A stretch of 64,000 nt of DNA from Haliclona indistincta (lineage: Eukaryota; Porifera; Demospongiae; Haplosclerida; Chalinidae): NCBI GenBank assembly GCA_964017065.1, contig OZ024786.1:11288578-11352577 (forward strand). Direction: 5' to 3'. Shown here piece by piece: positions 1 to 12,654 of this stretch. The translations under genes and the position numbers were made by a program. Within the stretch, counting starts at the first letter, position 1, and the number at the start of each line of letters is the position of its first letter. The notes under the pieces were generated by a model. The model saw only the letters and a program-made list of their open reading frames with translations. It was not told the DNA's origin and did not search any database.

Positions 1-65
1 CGTGACCTGCTGCGTCGAAAAACTCTGCTGCAATCACTATAAAGCCTTGTTTGATTGGTCAGCAG

Positions 66-152
66 GTTGTGGTGGCTCAGGGGTTAGTACGGTGGTTTGT
101 GATGCTAACGTTCAGGGTTCGACTCTCACTGATCTTTTTAATTTTTTTTGCC
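66..152 (+). repeat. tRNA-derived SINE-like sequence
   Basis: An A-box-like stretch (TGGCTCAGGGGTTAG, near 73) is followed about 40 bases later by a B-box-like GGTTCGACTC (near 116) and then T-runs that could stop RNA polymerase III. The T-arm pairs only in part and no convincing acceptor stem is seen, so this looks like a decayed tRNA-derived repeat and not a working tRNA. Its tail TAATTTTTTTTGC recurs after a second tRNA-like unit at 59205-59312 on the other strand. Confidence 0.45.
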
Positions 153-180
153 TGAAAACTTAAAGTTTTTGCTAATTTCT

Positions 181-367
181 CGACGATCCTTAGTGAGGGC
201 CAGACTAGGCCCTGTTTAGGGTGACCCTCCCGACGATCGTTAGCTAGGGCCGAAGGCCCTGTTTAGGACGACCCTCTCGACGATCCTTAGGCTTACCAAG
301 GGCCGAAGGCCTGGTTTAGGACAACCCTCCTTAGGCTTACCGAAGGCCCGGTTTAGGATGACCCTCC
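181..367. repeat. degenerate tandem repeat, four units
   Basis: Four imperfect units start at about 181, 231, 278 and 331. Each carries some of CGACGATC.TTAG, a GGGCCGAAGGCC-like core and GTTTAGG..GACCCTCC. Units are about 37-53 bases and the last lacks its first part. No coding potential is seen. Confidence 0.8.
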
Positions 368-1260
368 CGACTTTGCGCAGTTAGGAGAAGGTTTTTAAGG
401 TTTTGGGTTTAGTGTTTAGTTGTCGATCACGTGAATTTCGACCTTTGACCCCCTGTTGAATGTCTGCCCTTAACGGGATTCATAGTTGATAGCTCGCGGG
501 GGACGGCTTTCGAGCAGTATGGGGCTCGCTCAGGCTCGCCCCAATTATTGTGTGGTTGCTGACAGACATAGCAACTTTTTACACGACAAGCTACAGCCAA
601 TAGCAACTGTATACTCAGCTAGCATTCCAATGGTGCTGCCCTTGCCAACACGCATAAAACTTCGCCATCACACGCTGGATCTAGACGTCTTCTAGCTCTA
701 CGCGATCACCAACACGTGGGCTATACCGTAACAGAACGATTTTTCTAAATAAACGCCACACTGCTGAGAAAAACGGGAAAATCCATGCTGCTCGACGGGC
801 AACGCAGTGCTTTCTAGGCACGCTAGCGAAAAAAATCGCTTTTACTAGATTGTAGCTTTGTTTAAACCTGCATTTCTGGAATCTTGAGCTCACTCAAGTT
901 TTCACTGGTGAGTTTTATGAATCATGAACACATCGATCACGGACCGTGTCACTCCGTTTTCTTGCAAGCAAGCCAGCCCGTTATATTCATGATACGAGTA
1001 GCTATCCAGACGCACTTGCTATACTGCTAATATCGCTCTGTCTGCTGCTTTAGTTTTCCAGAAACACTGACCATAGCAGTGCTGTGAATATTAAGTAGCT
1101 GCGAGCACCCTTAACATTCTGTGTGTATGTATAGTCTTTACTGCTCCTGAATAAATATTACTGCTGATCAGAGCATTGTTACAGTAACTGGGTGGATGCA
1201 TGCCCTTTTCTATAGCAATAATAGAACCTTTTTAAATAGAAAATACAGCAGCTACTGGTT
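368..1260. other. upstream region without recognised gene
   Basis: Short ORFs here have no recognisable domain. The last 100 bases before the kinase ATG are AT-rich, with an AG-rich end (ACAGCAGCTAC) that could be a splice acceptor or a 5' UTR. I see nothing else to annotate. Confidence 0.5.
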
Positions 1261-2316
1261 ATGAAGGGAGATAAACATACCACAATCATAGCTGAGGTTG
1301 AGGGACTCAGTAAAGGCGAGGAGAGAGGACAAGGTAGCTTTGGAGTAGTGTATGAGGTACAAGTCAATGGTGTTCCCTGCATTGCCAAGCGTCTGCACGA
1401 TATTCTGGTCGGAAGAAGAGGACAGGAACATGTGAGACAAGAGGAAAGGAAAGCAGTGATCAAGCGTTTTCAAGATGAGTGTAATCTACTGAGTCGTCTC
1501 CATCATCCTAATGTGGTCCAGTTCATGGGAGTCCATTGTGGTTGCGACGAAGCAGACATCAGTCTCATCATGGAGTACATGCACATGGACCTTGATCACT
1601 GCATGAAGACATACCCCGACATCCCTCTCCCTTACAAGACCAGAATCCTTAGAGATGTGGCCTATGGTCTGGCCTACCTCCACTCTATGATCCCAGACCC
1701 CATCATTCATTGTGACCTCAATACTGGCAATGTGCTGCTCACGGAGTCTCTCAGAGCAAAGATTGCTGACCTCGGGGTGGCCAAGCTGTTTGACAGAGAA
1801 GTAGCGATGAAACGAACAAAAACAGCATGTCCTGGAGCTCCTGACTTCATGTCTCCTGAAAGCTGTGGAGAGTCACCAAAGTATGATGATAAACTAGATG
1901 TGTTCTCATTTGGTCATCTTGCAATATACCTGGTCAATCAAAAGGCTCCTTATGTTTTAGATGATTTAGTAACTGAAGGAGACGTCAAGAACAAGCAGAT
2001 GCAGGTTGGCAAGCGTCGCAGGTCATTGGATCAGATGCAAGATGATTCTCGTCGTGCTCTCTATACTACTGTTGTTCAGTGTCTGAGTGACACTCCTGAT
2101 CAGCGACCCACCAGTAGAGACCTGGTGAGGAGGATGGAACAGACTTGTCAGCAATACCCCATACCTCACAAGAACACTCTAGAACTAGAGAAGTGGAATG
2201 CTCAGTTGAAGTTATCTAATAAGGTAACTATACTGTAATGTTATACTGACTATTATCAATGTTTCTGTATGTTGCAGGTTTTGAAAGATAGTCTTCAGTC
2301 TAAAATGAAACAGTAA
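1261..2316 (+). CDS. protein kinase, TKL-like (two exons)
   Basis: Exons 1261-2223 and 2278-2316, with a 54-base GT-AG intron and a phase-0 join; stop TAA at 2314. About 333 residues. A protein kinase domain fills most of the chain: glycine loop GQGSFGVVYE (about residue 23), ATP-binding lysine in CIAKRL (about 42), catalytic loop IIHCDLNTGNVLL (HCD in place of HRD, about 148), metal-binding DLG in place of DFG (about 171), and MSPE in place of APE. The Asp, Asn and Lys needed for catalysis are all present, so it is probably active. The composition resembles tyrosine-kinase-like or receptor-type Ser/Thr kinases. The tail ends in a charged, helical stretch (LSNKVLKDSLQSKMKQ). No signal peptide or TM segment is visible, so a cytosolic enzyme is inferred. 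The ATG is the first one before the glycine loop; an upstream coding exon cannot be excluded. Confidence 0.8.
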
Positions 2317-2387
2317 CTTATTAGTACATATTTCATTTTAGTGAAGCACTAGACAAGTTGCTCTAGTACGTGTAAACTATACATGGT

Positions 2388-2484
2388 GCTAGTCTCGCTC
2401 ACCACACCTCTTCCGCTACGCTTCCCAGACCTATGCTTCCTCTAGGAAGCAAAGCGGAAGAGGTGTGATCTGGGAACGAGACTA
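2388..2484. repeat. short foldback (inverted repeat) element
   Basis: TAGTCTCG..CACACCTCTTCCGCT is mirrored by AGCGGAAGAGGTGTG..CGAGACTA around a small centre containing the palindrome-like CTTCCTCTAGGAAG. It is one of many MITE-like hairpins in the window. Confidence 0.7.
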
Positions 2485-3570
2485 TATAGACTAATATAGC
2501 GCAGTGTTCTTGCTTAAATTCATAATTCTCACCATTATATAAATGGCGCACACTTCTATGTCCACAAGAGGGTGATCACATTTTAAAACTTTTCCTTAAC
2601 TGTTATAAAATTTTAGTTGTGTTATTGTAACTTGTATATTTATGAATATAATATTTGTCTGTTCACCTAAAAGTTTATATCATAAAAGTTCTCCATAGTA
2701 AGGTCAAAGGAATCTTATCTCTGGCTCAGTTTATACCTTACCAACAATAGTAAAACCAAACAAACCTACTATGATTCATCAGTCGCATTTCAGTTGGAGC
2801 CTGGACTACATGTACGTGCTAGTCTGAGTAATAATAGTGATCACATACTGACAGAAATACAAAGTAAAAGATACCGATAGGTTTAGCAGGAATCAAGTGA
2901 CTAACAAGACAGGTAGTAGATAGAAAAAGGTTTTTGCAATTTCCACTTCAAGCAGTGAATTAAGGGTCCACCATACTTACTCTTGCCAAGATCTGTTCTA
3001 GTAGAATAATAATTGATCAAGTAAGTCAGTGCACTGCTGTTTGACATGATTGAGAACTTCTGTCTTGGACAATCAATTAGTGGATTTGCTGTTGGACATT
3101 ATTCGCAAGAAAGTTTGTCTATTCAAGAGCACACAACAAAAGGCAATGCAGTACTAACCAGGCTTTGCTGAGAACTGAAAATTAGGTAAACCTGCATGAC
3201 ATCCACAACACCTGAACTATTTTCCAACACTACTACTGGTTTTCGCAATTTTCAAAAGTACAACACAATTGGACACGCAATGCAGCTTCATTTCCTACAA
3301 TGTAGTTAGAAGTCCTATTACATGTACTATCTACTCAATATCTACTCACATACAGAGTAATACGTGTACAATTTAATTTTATCAGCATGCATGTATCACA
3401 ATGCATAATAAAAGTGATACAACACGTATCAGAGGGACAACTGATCATACTAGACGTTAATTTAACGACTAGGTACTAGACTAGTCTTTCCTTTACTTAT
3501 GTGTAGATAAATCTGACTGTACTGCAGCACTGGCTACTAAACCTGGGGTTAATCAAACTAATACACTCTT
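2485..3570. other. intergenic, no gene recognised
   Basis: AT-rich sequence between the kinase and the decayed gene that starts near 3598. No long ORF, RNA gene or clear repeat is seen. Confidence 0.5.
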
Positions 3571-3984
3571 CACACACAAAATCTTTGAATTTTTATTCAG
3601 AAACCCAGGTCATTGTACCTGAAAAATATCAGAAAGATTTTGAAGATATCCAGGATAGATTTGCTCGGCTCTTTGATGAAGTAGCTGAGATATTAGAGAA
3701 TGAAAAGTCTGTGACCATAGAACGATTGCAACGATTTGTTTCTAAAATTCCGGAAATGAAGGATTCACTTGACAAAGTTCACACTATCTCAGATATCATC
3801 GATGTAATATATGAGCACTCATCTCTCACATGCTGCTCACATCTCAAAGGAGTTGCTAGACGATTCAATATCATTGCTGCCACAGAGAAGATTGAGATAT
3901 ACTACCAATTCGTGGGAGAATTTTGCTACATTGTAATACAAATTGTTATACCATACTAAGACTATTCTGACCAATCAGATTGCG

Positions 3985-5415
3985 CTATTTGAGGGATATA
4001 ACGGGTCGTATTTCCCTCCGCGTCACGTGCCCAAGATCAGACCAGTCTTTAGCATGGTACAAGTAAGTTATTAGGGAGGCACGGTAGTGCCTCCCTATGT
4101 AGGGATGAACGAGAAAACAAGATGGCGGCTACATACAATGTATTAGCGTTCAAACGCTGATATTTCGCCTGGTGATGAATTTTGTACGTCCAAAGACATT
4201 AGATCTGCTCTCTGGCGTTGCCCCATCTTACAGTAGCAAGGAGATTGCTCGAAATTGTTACTAAAGTGATGAACCTGGAAACGGTGAAAATCGTGTTTCG
4301 TCATCTTCGTTTTCTTCTTCTTCTTCTTCTTCAGTGCCCCTAGCGCCTTTACGCGAGCAGTGCCGAGACCAATACACCCACGAACAGTCGTGAAATTCTC
4401 CTGGCAGGTGCCTTTTGAACTTTGTTTTAGCGAAACGGCGATATAAATTCCGCGATTTCTCGATCGTGATCCATTGTCAGCTAAGTGTTAGACGCCATTA
4501 GTGATTGCGCAATACGCACGTGACCAAGCAGTGGTTAGCGCACGTGACCAACCGCTAGCTAGTCGAGCTAGAGTATCGCCGCGCCGTATGGATCACGGAG
4601 AACACATCCCCAGTATTTGTCTGGAGTCTTCGAAGAACGGTAAGCTCGTGTAGGATCACCATTCTCCACTTGCTAGATAATTATAGCCGTCTACAAACAA
4701 GTGTGGGCGGGGCTCGTATGCATTCATGCGTAGGCGAGCTGCAACAAAACAATTTTAGCTGCAAGTTTAGAAAAGCCATCAACAACTGGAAACTAAACAA
4801 AATAATGGTGGAAACAAATTAGACTGCTCGGTAAACGCATGATATTGAACTTCTTTTCGCTGAAAAAGAAAAAAAGGACACAAACAAGAAAATTAAAAAG
4901 ATTTCTATCGAAATCAAAAGGATGTAGTGATGAGGAAATATACCACTGGGCTACAATGTAAACCAACAAGGAAAAAGCATGGAATGGTAACACGATTGAC
5001 TTGCTAACAGACCATAGATCCCTACATCAGTGGCTGTACATAAGATCAATATTATGTCACAAGCTGAATTCAATTCAATGCACTTCAGGCTAGATGAATT
5101 AGCTATTGTCAGGCCGTAGCAGCCACTGATGTAGGGATCTATGGTCTGTTAGCAAGTCAATCGTGTTACCATTCAATGCTTTTTCCTTGTTGGTTTACAT
5201 TGTAGCCCAGTGGTATATTTCCTCATCACTACATCCTTTTGATTTCGATAGAAATCTTTTTAATTTTCTTGTATCACATGTTGGCGGGACGTACGACCCG
5301 TTATATCCCTCGGGAAAGGGCTAGCGCTCTCGTGAAGTCTCGGAAGCGCCTCGGACTTCGCCCTCGGCGCTTCCTCGACTTCACTTGAGCGCGCCCTTTC
5401 CCACGGGATATAACC
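3985..5415. mobile_element. CG-rich foldback element split by element A
   Basis: GAGGGATATAACGGGTCGTA at 3991-4010 is the exact reverse complement of 5292-5311. The right part is itself a hairpin (about 5302-5412) with GCGCTTCC..GGAAGCGC arms around GACTTCGCCC. Element A copy 1 (4071-5272) sits inside, so it appears to have inserted into this older foldback. Confidence 0.6.
4071..5272 (-). mobile_element. element A copy 1 (non-autonomous repeat)
   Basis: One end is a short palindrome (GGGAGGCAC / GTGCCTCCC, 9-bp stem). The other is a long hairpin (about 4887-5272) whose arms of about 150 bp carry TTTCTATCGAAATCAAAAGG and CCCTACATCAGTGGCTG. The body holds a GAA-rich tract, CACGTGACCAAGCAGTGG and CAAGATGGCGGC near the short end. 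The same sequence recurs in the opposite orientation at 6241-7790 and 25497-27517. It encodes no transposase. I saw no clear target-site duplication, so its class is open. Confidence 0.8.
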
Positions 5416-6240
5416 TACACATACATCACATCTACGTGAAACCATTTCTTACTGCCAGATCGACTAATAAATTTTACAACTTCTAAGATCATTACCTTCA
5501 AATTGCGCTGGAACCCAGCAGAGAAGACACTTTTCGATATTCAACATCTTCTCCAACAAGCCTTTGAAGAGAAGAGTATCTACATACACATCATGGTGGT
5601 TAGAGGAGTGAGTGTACGGGTAATCTGCTGTGCTCCACAGTATCTAATGACCGAACTAGTGAGACTAGCTGCTGGTGGAGAGCAGTGTCACCTACCTTAG
5701 GGACTGGGTAGGAGACACTATAGTAGTGGACACCAGTGATCAGAATGAGGTGAGGATACATGTTTGTTATAAAAGTTAAACTGCACGTGACCGTGATTTT
5801 CATTGACAGATGTTGCTGATAGAAGATCTGGTCCTTCAACTTCAGTTAAAAGGTGAAGATGACTGTATTTCAAGTTTGTCTAAACATTGCCGCACTCCCA
5901 TTATTCATGCAGATAACCAAGGAATCTGTGTTGATGGCTGACGTCACAGGACATCAGAAACTGAACCGAGTATCAGAAGCCATTTTCAGGTGAGTGTAAA
6001 AGTTCTTCACTCTAACTTAAGTAAAGCTTTTTTGTCAACAGGCTCAAGACAGGTCAATAGAACCTGAATGGTCAATCAGTAGCCCCATGAGTCTTACAGG
6101 TAACTGCATAATGGTAGATTGTATATATTCTCATTAATTTTATGATTTCTTGATTGCTATACAGTCACCCAGCATAGAGTGGCTGAACCTGATGCTCAAG
6201 GTATGAGTGTAATATGCAATACTTATACAGTCATAATATT

Positions 6241-7790
<1,550 letters not shown>

Positions 7791-8083
7791 TATATCTTGG
7801 ATGTCTCTTCTACAGTAGCTTAGGATGGATAAAAGATGCTATCAATCGTGCCTCACATGATTGGTTTTCGCCTCTATAAACACTTTTAAAAACTATTTGT
7901 AAAATTATTGCAGTTGTTTTTTCCTTTTGTTTGTTTGTCAGTATAGTTTGTTTATATTTTTCCTACACCTTAGTGTTACCTAAAGAGTTTTGTTGCTTTA
8001 ATTATTGTGTTTGTACTTAATTATTATCTATATACTTTTGTCTTATTTTCTTATTATTTTTTTCCTTACGCCTTAGTGCCACT
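7791..8083. other. T-rich intergenic stretch
   Basis: After element A a short open frame follows a possible acceptor (TCTTCTACAG, ending about 7816) and ends in ..WIKDAINRASHDWFSPL and a stop. It could be a last exon of the decayed gene upstream, but its phase does not match the preceding exon pieces. The rest is T-rich with no feature. Confidence 0.3.
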
Positions 8084-8091
8084 CTAGTTAT

Positions 8092-8980
8092 AATTATGCC
8101 TCGGTGGGCGGAGCCACGAGGCATACAGTAGTCGTGTTGTGTGTGTGTGTGTGTGTATCTGTCCGTTGCCGGCATAGCGCATCGCACGCTAAAAACTAAG
8201 CGCTGATATCAGCAATACAGGTAGAAATCGCTATTTGCTCAGAACTGAATTGATAAATTGTTGGTTCTAAAGCTCCGTTCGTGAGTTATGGCGTGAGATG
8301 CTTACCTCGATGGCTGTTCCCGGCTATCTGGACTCCTCTAAAGACAAAACAGTTTACAGCTGACTGCCTTACAGCTAGTGAGTTCGTTTGTACTACAAAA
8401 CAGCTTGGTAGGTCCAGCGAAATTCTCTCGAAGGCCTACAGCTCGAGCTTGAGCTCGCCGGCTTGAGCTACAGTAGTTGCTGATGATCTAGAGTTCTCTG
8501 TAGACAAAACTATCCACAGTTGACTGCCTAGAAACTGATAAGTCACAGGATAGCAGCGTAGGACGCTATCTCGCTCGTGTATGTGCTGTGCTGTGCTCTG
8601 CACTCGAATTGAACTTTATAGACACGCCCAGTTGAATTAGTGGTCAGCACTGATTGGCTTCTGATTGCATAACTATTATACTGCATTGTGATTGCTGTAC
8701 AGAAAGGTACAACAGCTGCAGTACTAGTTTAACTTTACTGTGTATGTGAAATTGTGGCATTCCACCGAGGCATAAATATAGACACGCCCAGTTGAATTAG
8801 TGGTCAGCACTGATTGGCTTCTGCTATTATACTGCATTGTGATTGCTGTACAGAAAGGTACAACAGCTGCAGTTTGTTGCTGTGTATGTGAAATTGTTGC
8901 ATTCCACCGACGCATCTGCACCTTTGGTTTACTGTCGGTTGTCCCTGTGTGCTCCACCGAGGCATCAGCACCTTTGGTGC
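8092..8980 (+). mobile_element. element B copy 1, flanked by 8-bp direct repeats
   Basis: The repeat CTAGTTAT flanks the element exactly (8084-8091 and 8981-8988), which fits an 8-bp target-site duplication as in the hAT superfamily. One end is ATTATGCCTCGGTGGGCGG; the other is the hairpin GCACCTTTGGTGC preceded by CACCGAGGCATC. Inside is a tandem duplication of about 155 bp (8617-8771 and 8775-8925) and a short GT tract. An inverted second copy lies at 15065-16094. No transposase is present. Confidence 0.7.
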
Positions 8981-8988
8981 CTAGTTAT

Positions 8989-9228
8989 TTTAGTAATCAT
9001 GTCAACAAAAAAACTATTTGTTGGTCTAGTTTTAGTTTTTAATTATTGTAAAAGTTCAGTCTGGTGATAATTATTAGTTATTATTTTTTTGTTGTTGTTA
9101 ACAATAATGATTTGACCCTTACAAAACTTAGGTTTTAGTTATAGTTATTGTTAACAATTACAACACTAATTTGAGAATTAGAATTTTGATCCCAATGAAT
9201 TTTTCTCTTGGTTTCTCTGTTCACATTA
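8989..9228. other. short spacer without features
   Basis: AT-rich, with repeated GTTAACAAT-like motifs. Probably 3' flank of the minus-strand receptor gene. Confidence 0.4.
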
Positions 9229-11464
9229 CTACACTCCTTGTGTACATTGGGTTGTCATTGGCGTCCTGTATTGTTTAAAAGGTGTCAATCATTAGTAGAC
9301 TCTGGTAATGCATTAGGCTTACTTTGAAGCTAGCAAGATACCTGCTTCCTCTGTGATAACGATAGCACAATATCACCATGGCAAGACATAGGAGCCCTGT
9401 AATGAATAGCGCTACCAAGCAGGCAACTATGACTCCATACACAAAGGAAGGCAGGCTGTGACCCTGTGATGGAACTATTCAAAAAGATAGTCATATCACT
9501 CATTCTTAGTGAGGCCATTGTGCAGCTTTTACCTGGTGTAACAGTCACAGTGACAGCTGGTGACCTGCTCACTGATGTTGTTATATCGCGTGTAGGTAAC
9601 AGTACTGTTGGTTGAGGAGGCATAGGCACTGGTAGAATCACTGCCTCACTCCAATCACTGAAACAAGTTGGAGTAATGAGCTCACATATTTCATTTGTGG
9701 CTCTCATCTAAATTATGACAGCACACATGTATACATTGTAGTTAATAACTTCCTGCTTAGTCTTACTAACTTGTATGTGTAATGCTTCAACACCATAAAG
9801 TCGTTTGTATATTGTGCCCGAGTCATTGTACGCCTGATCCTGCGCCTACATGAGAGATCAAGCACTGGTATAATGGTACTAGATCATTGACTTGCCGGTA
9901 TTGAAGGTACTTGCTTAACACTGATATCTGGTTCTACCCGAGGATTTGCCTTTGGTGATAGAGATTGCCGTCCAATCCACAACTCATACTCTTTGAGTAC
10001 ACCGACTGGCTGCTCTGGGCTGTCCCAGTGAACTGAGAGTATGTATCCATCCGCATTGGGTAGTGGAAGCCATTTTGCAGTGACGTTAGTGAGAGGAGAA
10101 GGAGGAAATGGACGAGCTTTCACATTACATATTGTTGAGAGAGTTGCACCTTTTAATGGAACAATCTGTGACCAAAACTCAAGTGAATGCATATGGACAC
10201 AATTTTGATGTCAGTCTGAATCAACTCACTAGAAATTGATATCCTTCGTCACCTAGTGGAACTATCCCTGATATTGTATAAGTAAGGTCTGAGGGTGGAC
10301 GGACCTGTTCAGGGAGTATCATATAGCACCCAATTAACTTGTATTAAACTCACTAAGGTTGCTTGTAAATTAAGCTCCCTAAACCCATCTGCGTGTTGAA
10401 GTGTGACAGAGTAAGATGGAACAATGAATCTGTTTGGGCAATCGTTTGGTAGCAGTGACCACGTGACGGTGTAATTATATGTAGCCGTAGAATAGTCGAA
10501 AATACCACTGCATGAATCACTAATATAAGGTATAGTATTCATTCTGTGGACCATCGATGAACTAGTAAACCCATCTTGTAATGAATTTGAAATCACCTGA
10601 GAAAAATCAATCATGTATCATGTAATGATAATAATATTATTATGGTACTGTTTACCATAATGTTGTAGTCACAACGCAGTCGAGGATAAGGATCACTACT
10701 GTTTCTAATACTCATAGTGTACTCTGTTGTATTCTATGGAGAACCAGACAAAACATCAGTTTATTAGCCCTTGCACTGATGTATATTATGCCTTTTATTA
10801 TGTATTATGTATATTATGTTTATGTATAATTGATTATTAATATTAGTTATACCATGCCTACCCGTGAATACATGAACTCTTTTTTGCCCAGTGGGAGTCA
10901 TGTGACTTCCTGTGGAATATCTGAAATATACCACTGGTGGTGCCTTTGAAAACAAGGCTTTCCATGGTACAAATAACCTTCACTGATGCTGTTATGCACA
11001 TGCATGCACTTTCATGCTGTGCCGGACCTACCGAGCTGATATCATCAATGAAAATGCTTATTCCTGATGTGCATCTTATATTTACTTCTGGTAGAGCTTC
11101 TAGCCGATAGCTTTTCAGCTGATCAAAATCTAGTATTGAGAACGATGGTTTTTGCGTTGCTAACTTACACCAGCTTGCACTCACTGTCTGGTCTCTGCCA
11201 TGTGATAGTAATGTTGGCTGCATCCTGTTCTGACGCCTCACAGTCTGCGATGAATGTTGTATGTATGTTGGTAGGTGGACCAGCAAAACCTGATTCATTA
11301 GAAAGTAAGGTAAGTAGCAGTACACTGAGGTATGCATGCAAACCTGCTCCAATGCAAATGGTAGCATTACTTATAAGAGAAGACTGTTGTTCCAACAATA
11401 CTATAATCTTTGAGCAAGAATCTAATTGCAGTGCTAACAATGTTGAACCATTGTTGTTGTCCAA
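9229..11464 (-). CDS. fibronectin type III single-pass membrane receptor (5' part missing)
   Basis: Exons traced by GT-AG signals, in coding order: 11344-11464, 11171-11289, 11032-11118, one ending uncertainly between 10976 and 10734, then 10656-10733, 10354-10596, 10230-10304, 9911-10165, 9771-9845, 9533-9707, 9342-9474 and a short last exon 9229-9265. The product has several FN3-like modules: GPPTNIHTTFIADC..ITITWQRP, then YTVTWSLLPNDC..YSVTLQ, then FPPSPLTNVTAKWLPLP. The last FN3 ends CFSDWSEAV, a WSxWS-like G-strand motif. A Thr/Pro/Ser linker leads to one TM helix (FVYGVIVACLVALFITGLLC and on) and CYRYHRGSR, with a very short cytoplasmic tail. It is inferred to be a cell-surface receptor or adhesion protein. 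The first exon starts at an acceptor, so the 5' end lies beyond or inside the N gap. The region 10734-10976 is not resolved. Confidence 0.7.
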
Positions 11465-11547
11465 CTACAATAGGATAATAATGATCATACTTGTTGCAAC
11501 TTTTTCACTCTTACTATAATATTTTCGGAGGTGATGTTCTCTTGTAC

Positions 11548-11747
11548 NNNNNNNNNNNNNNNNNNNNNNNNNNNNNNNNNNNNNNNNNNNNNNNNNNNNN
11601 NNNNNNNNNNNNNNNNNNNNNNNNNNNNNNNNNNNNNNNNNNNNNNNNNNNNNNNNNNNNNNNNNNNNNNNNNNNNNNNNNNNNNNNNNNNNNNNNNNNN
11701 NNNNNNNNNNNNNNNNNNNNNNNNNNNNNNNNNNNNNNNNNNNNNNN
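11548..11747. other. assembly gap (200 N)
   Basis: Exactly 200 undetermined bases, a placeholder size, so the true length may differ. It probably hides 5' exons of the FN3 receptor gene. An AT microsatellite (about 11752-11795) follows directly. Confidence 0.99.
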
Positions 11748-11854
11748 GCTATAAATATATACATATACATATATACATATATATATATATATATGTATAT
11801 AGATACCATAGTGAGTGGGCGTCCCCATACAAGGCACAGGTGGTATATTTGCCA

Positions 11855-12025
11855 TATTCCACCATGGTGCACACCTCAGTTAACCCATTGAAGAGTGAAT
11901 TTCTCATATACCTCCATGGTGGTATATATCGCATAATCCACCATGGAGATTATGCGATATATACCACCATGGTGGTATATGAGAAATGCACTCCTCAAGG
12001 GGTTAACCAAGAGGTGTGCCCTGGT
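11855..12025. repeat. long palindromic foldback element
   Basis: Arms of about 70-80 bp mirror each other around CCACCATGG near 11940: TTTCTCATATACC.CCATGGTGGTATATATCGCATAAT reads back as ATTATGCGATATATACCACCATGGTGGTATATGAGAAA (split here only by wording). Outer arms continue through GGTTAACC/GTTAACCC and CACACCTC/GAGGTGTGC. Confidence 0.85.
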
Positions 12026-12404
12026 CACGTGACCAGGTTGAGGTTGCACGACGGCATCCTCGGAAAGTTATTCGCCTTGCAACTAGCAGCACCCAGTTGC
12101 AAGGCAAAGATGCGCAGAAGTGGCTGAGATTTATAGTGTACAATCATCCTGACACTAGTGGGTATTAAATTGGCAAGCATGTGACAAACCCCGCCCAAGT
12201 CATGTTGAATATTGCAAGAACAATTTGTAAAACTTGGCGATCGCTCTTTCGCTCTAGAAGCACAATGCTGTCCAAGTCTTTGCCACACACTCTACTCAGG
12301 TACGCGTACACACTTGGGGCCTCCTTTCGGCCCGTGGCTCACCGCTAAATCGAGATCCACGCGAACGCGAGCAAGAAGCGACGCCCACACACTAAAGTAT
12401 ATAA
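12026..12404. other. repeat-rich spacer
   Basis: Contains GCCTTGCAACTAGCAGCACCC followed by the near mirror AGTTGCAAGGC, another small foldback (about 12068-12108). No gene is seen. Confidence 0.4.
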
Positions 12405-12582
12405 CATATGAACCATGGCTTGTCGGTGTGTATGCCGAATATACCACCCTCGGTCTCGGTCATCGGAAGTTTGCAGCCTCGATAAACCCCTCGCTTCGCT
12501 CGGGGTTTATCTCGGCTGCAAACTTCCTCTGACCTCGGGTGGTATATTCGGCATACACACCTCCAAGCCATGGTTTATCCAT
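12405..12582. repeat. long palindromic foldback element with CG-rich centre
   Basis: AACCATGGCTTG..GTGTGTATGCCGAATATACCACCC is mirrored by GGGTGGTATATTCGGCATACACAC..CAAGCCATGG, with inner arms GGAAGTTTGCAGCC.CGATAAACCCC and a centre of TCGCTTCGCTCGG. Arms total about 80 bp each. Confidence 0.85.
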
Positions 12583-12654
12583 GGATCCATGGACAATCCA
12601 TGGATTGTCCCGATCCATAGTTTGCGCACAACATATATATTGTATTATATAACA

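Larger units (their letters stand above)
3585..6210 (+). pseudogene. decayed multi-exon gene cut by transposons; function unknown
   Basis: A first exon begins after a good acceptor (TTTTTATTCAG, ending 3597) and encodes a helical region: a charged N-terminus, then ISDIIDVIYEHSSLTCCSHL and YYQFVGEFC. The next recognisable exon (from about 5488) continues ITFKLRWNPAEKTLFDIQ.. and ..VRVICCAPQYLMTELVRL. Near 5678 the frame must shift by one base to continue as SSVTYLRDWVGDTIVVD to a donor at 5750. Later short exon-like pieces (5810 onward, to about 6216) have good splice signals but do not keep one frame. Element A copies lie in the first intron and after the last piece. Either this is a pseudogene or the assembly has errors. 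I do not recognise the family; the helical domain followed by an alpha/beta domain suggests a signalling adaptor, but no function is claimed. Confidence 0.5.

Noticed and set aside
66..152. A functional tRNA gene
   Set aside because: The T-arm has mismatches and no acceptor stem or clear anticodon arm pairs; a tRNA-derived repeat is more likely.
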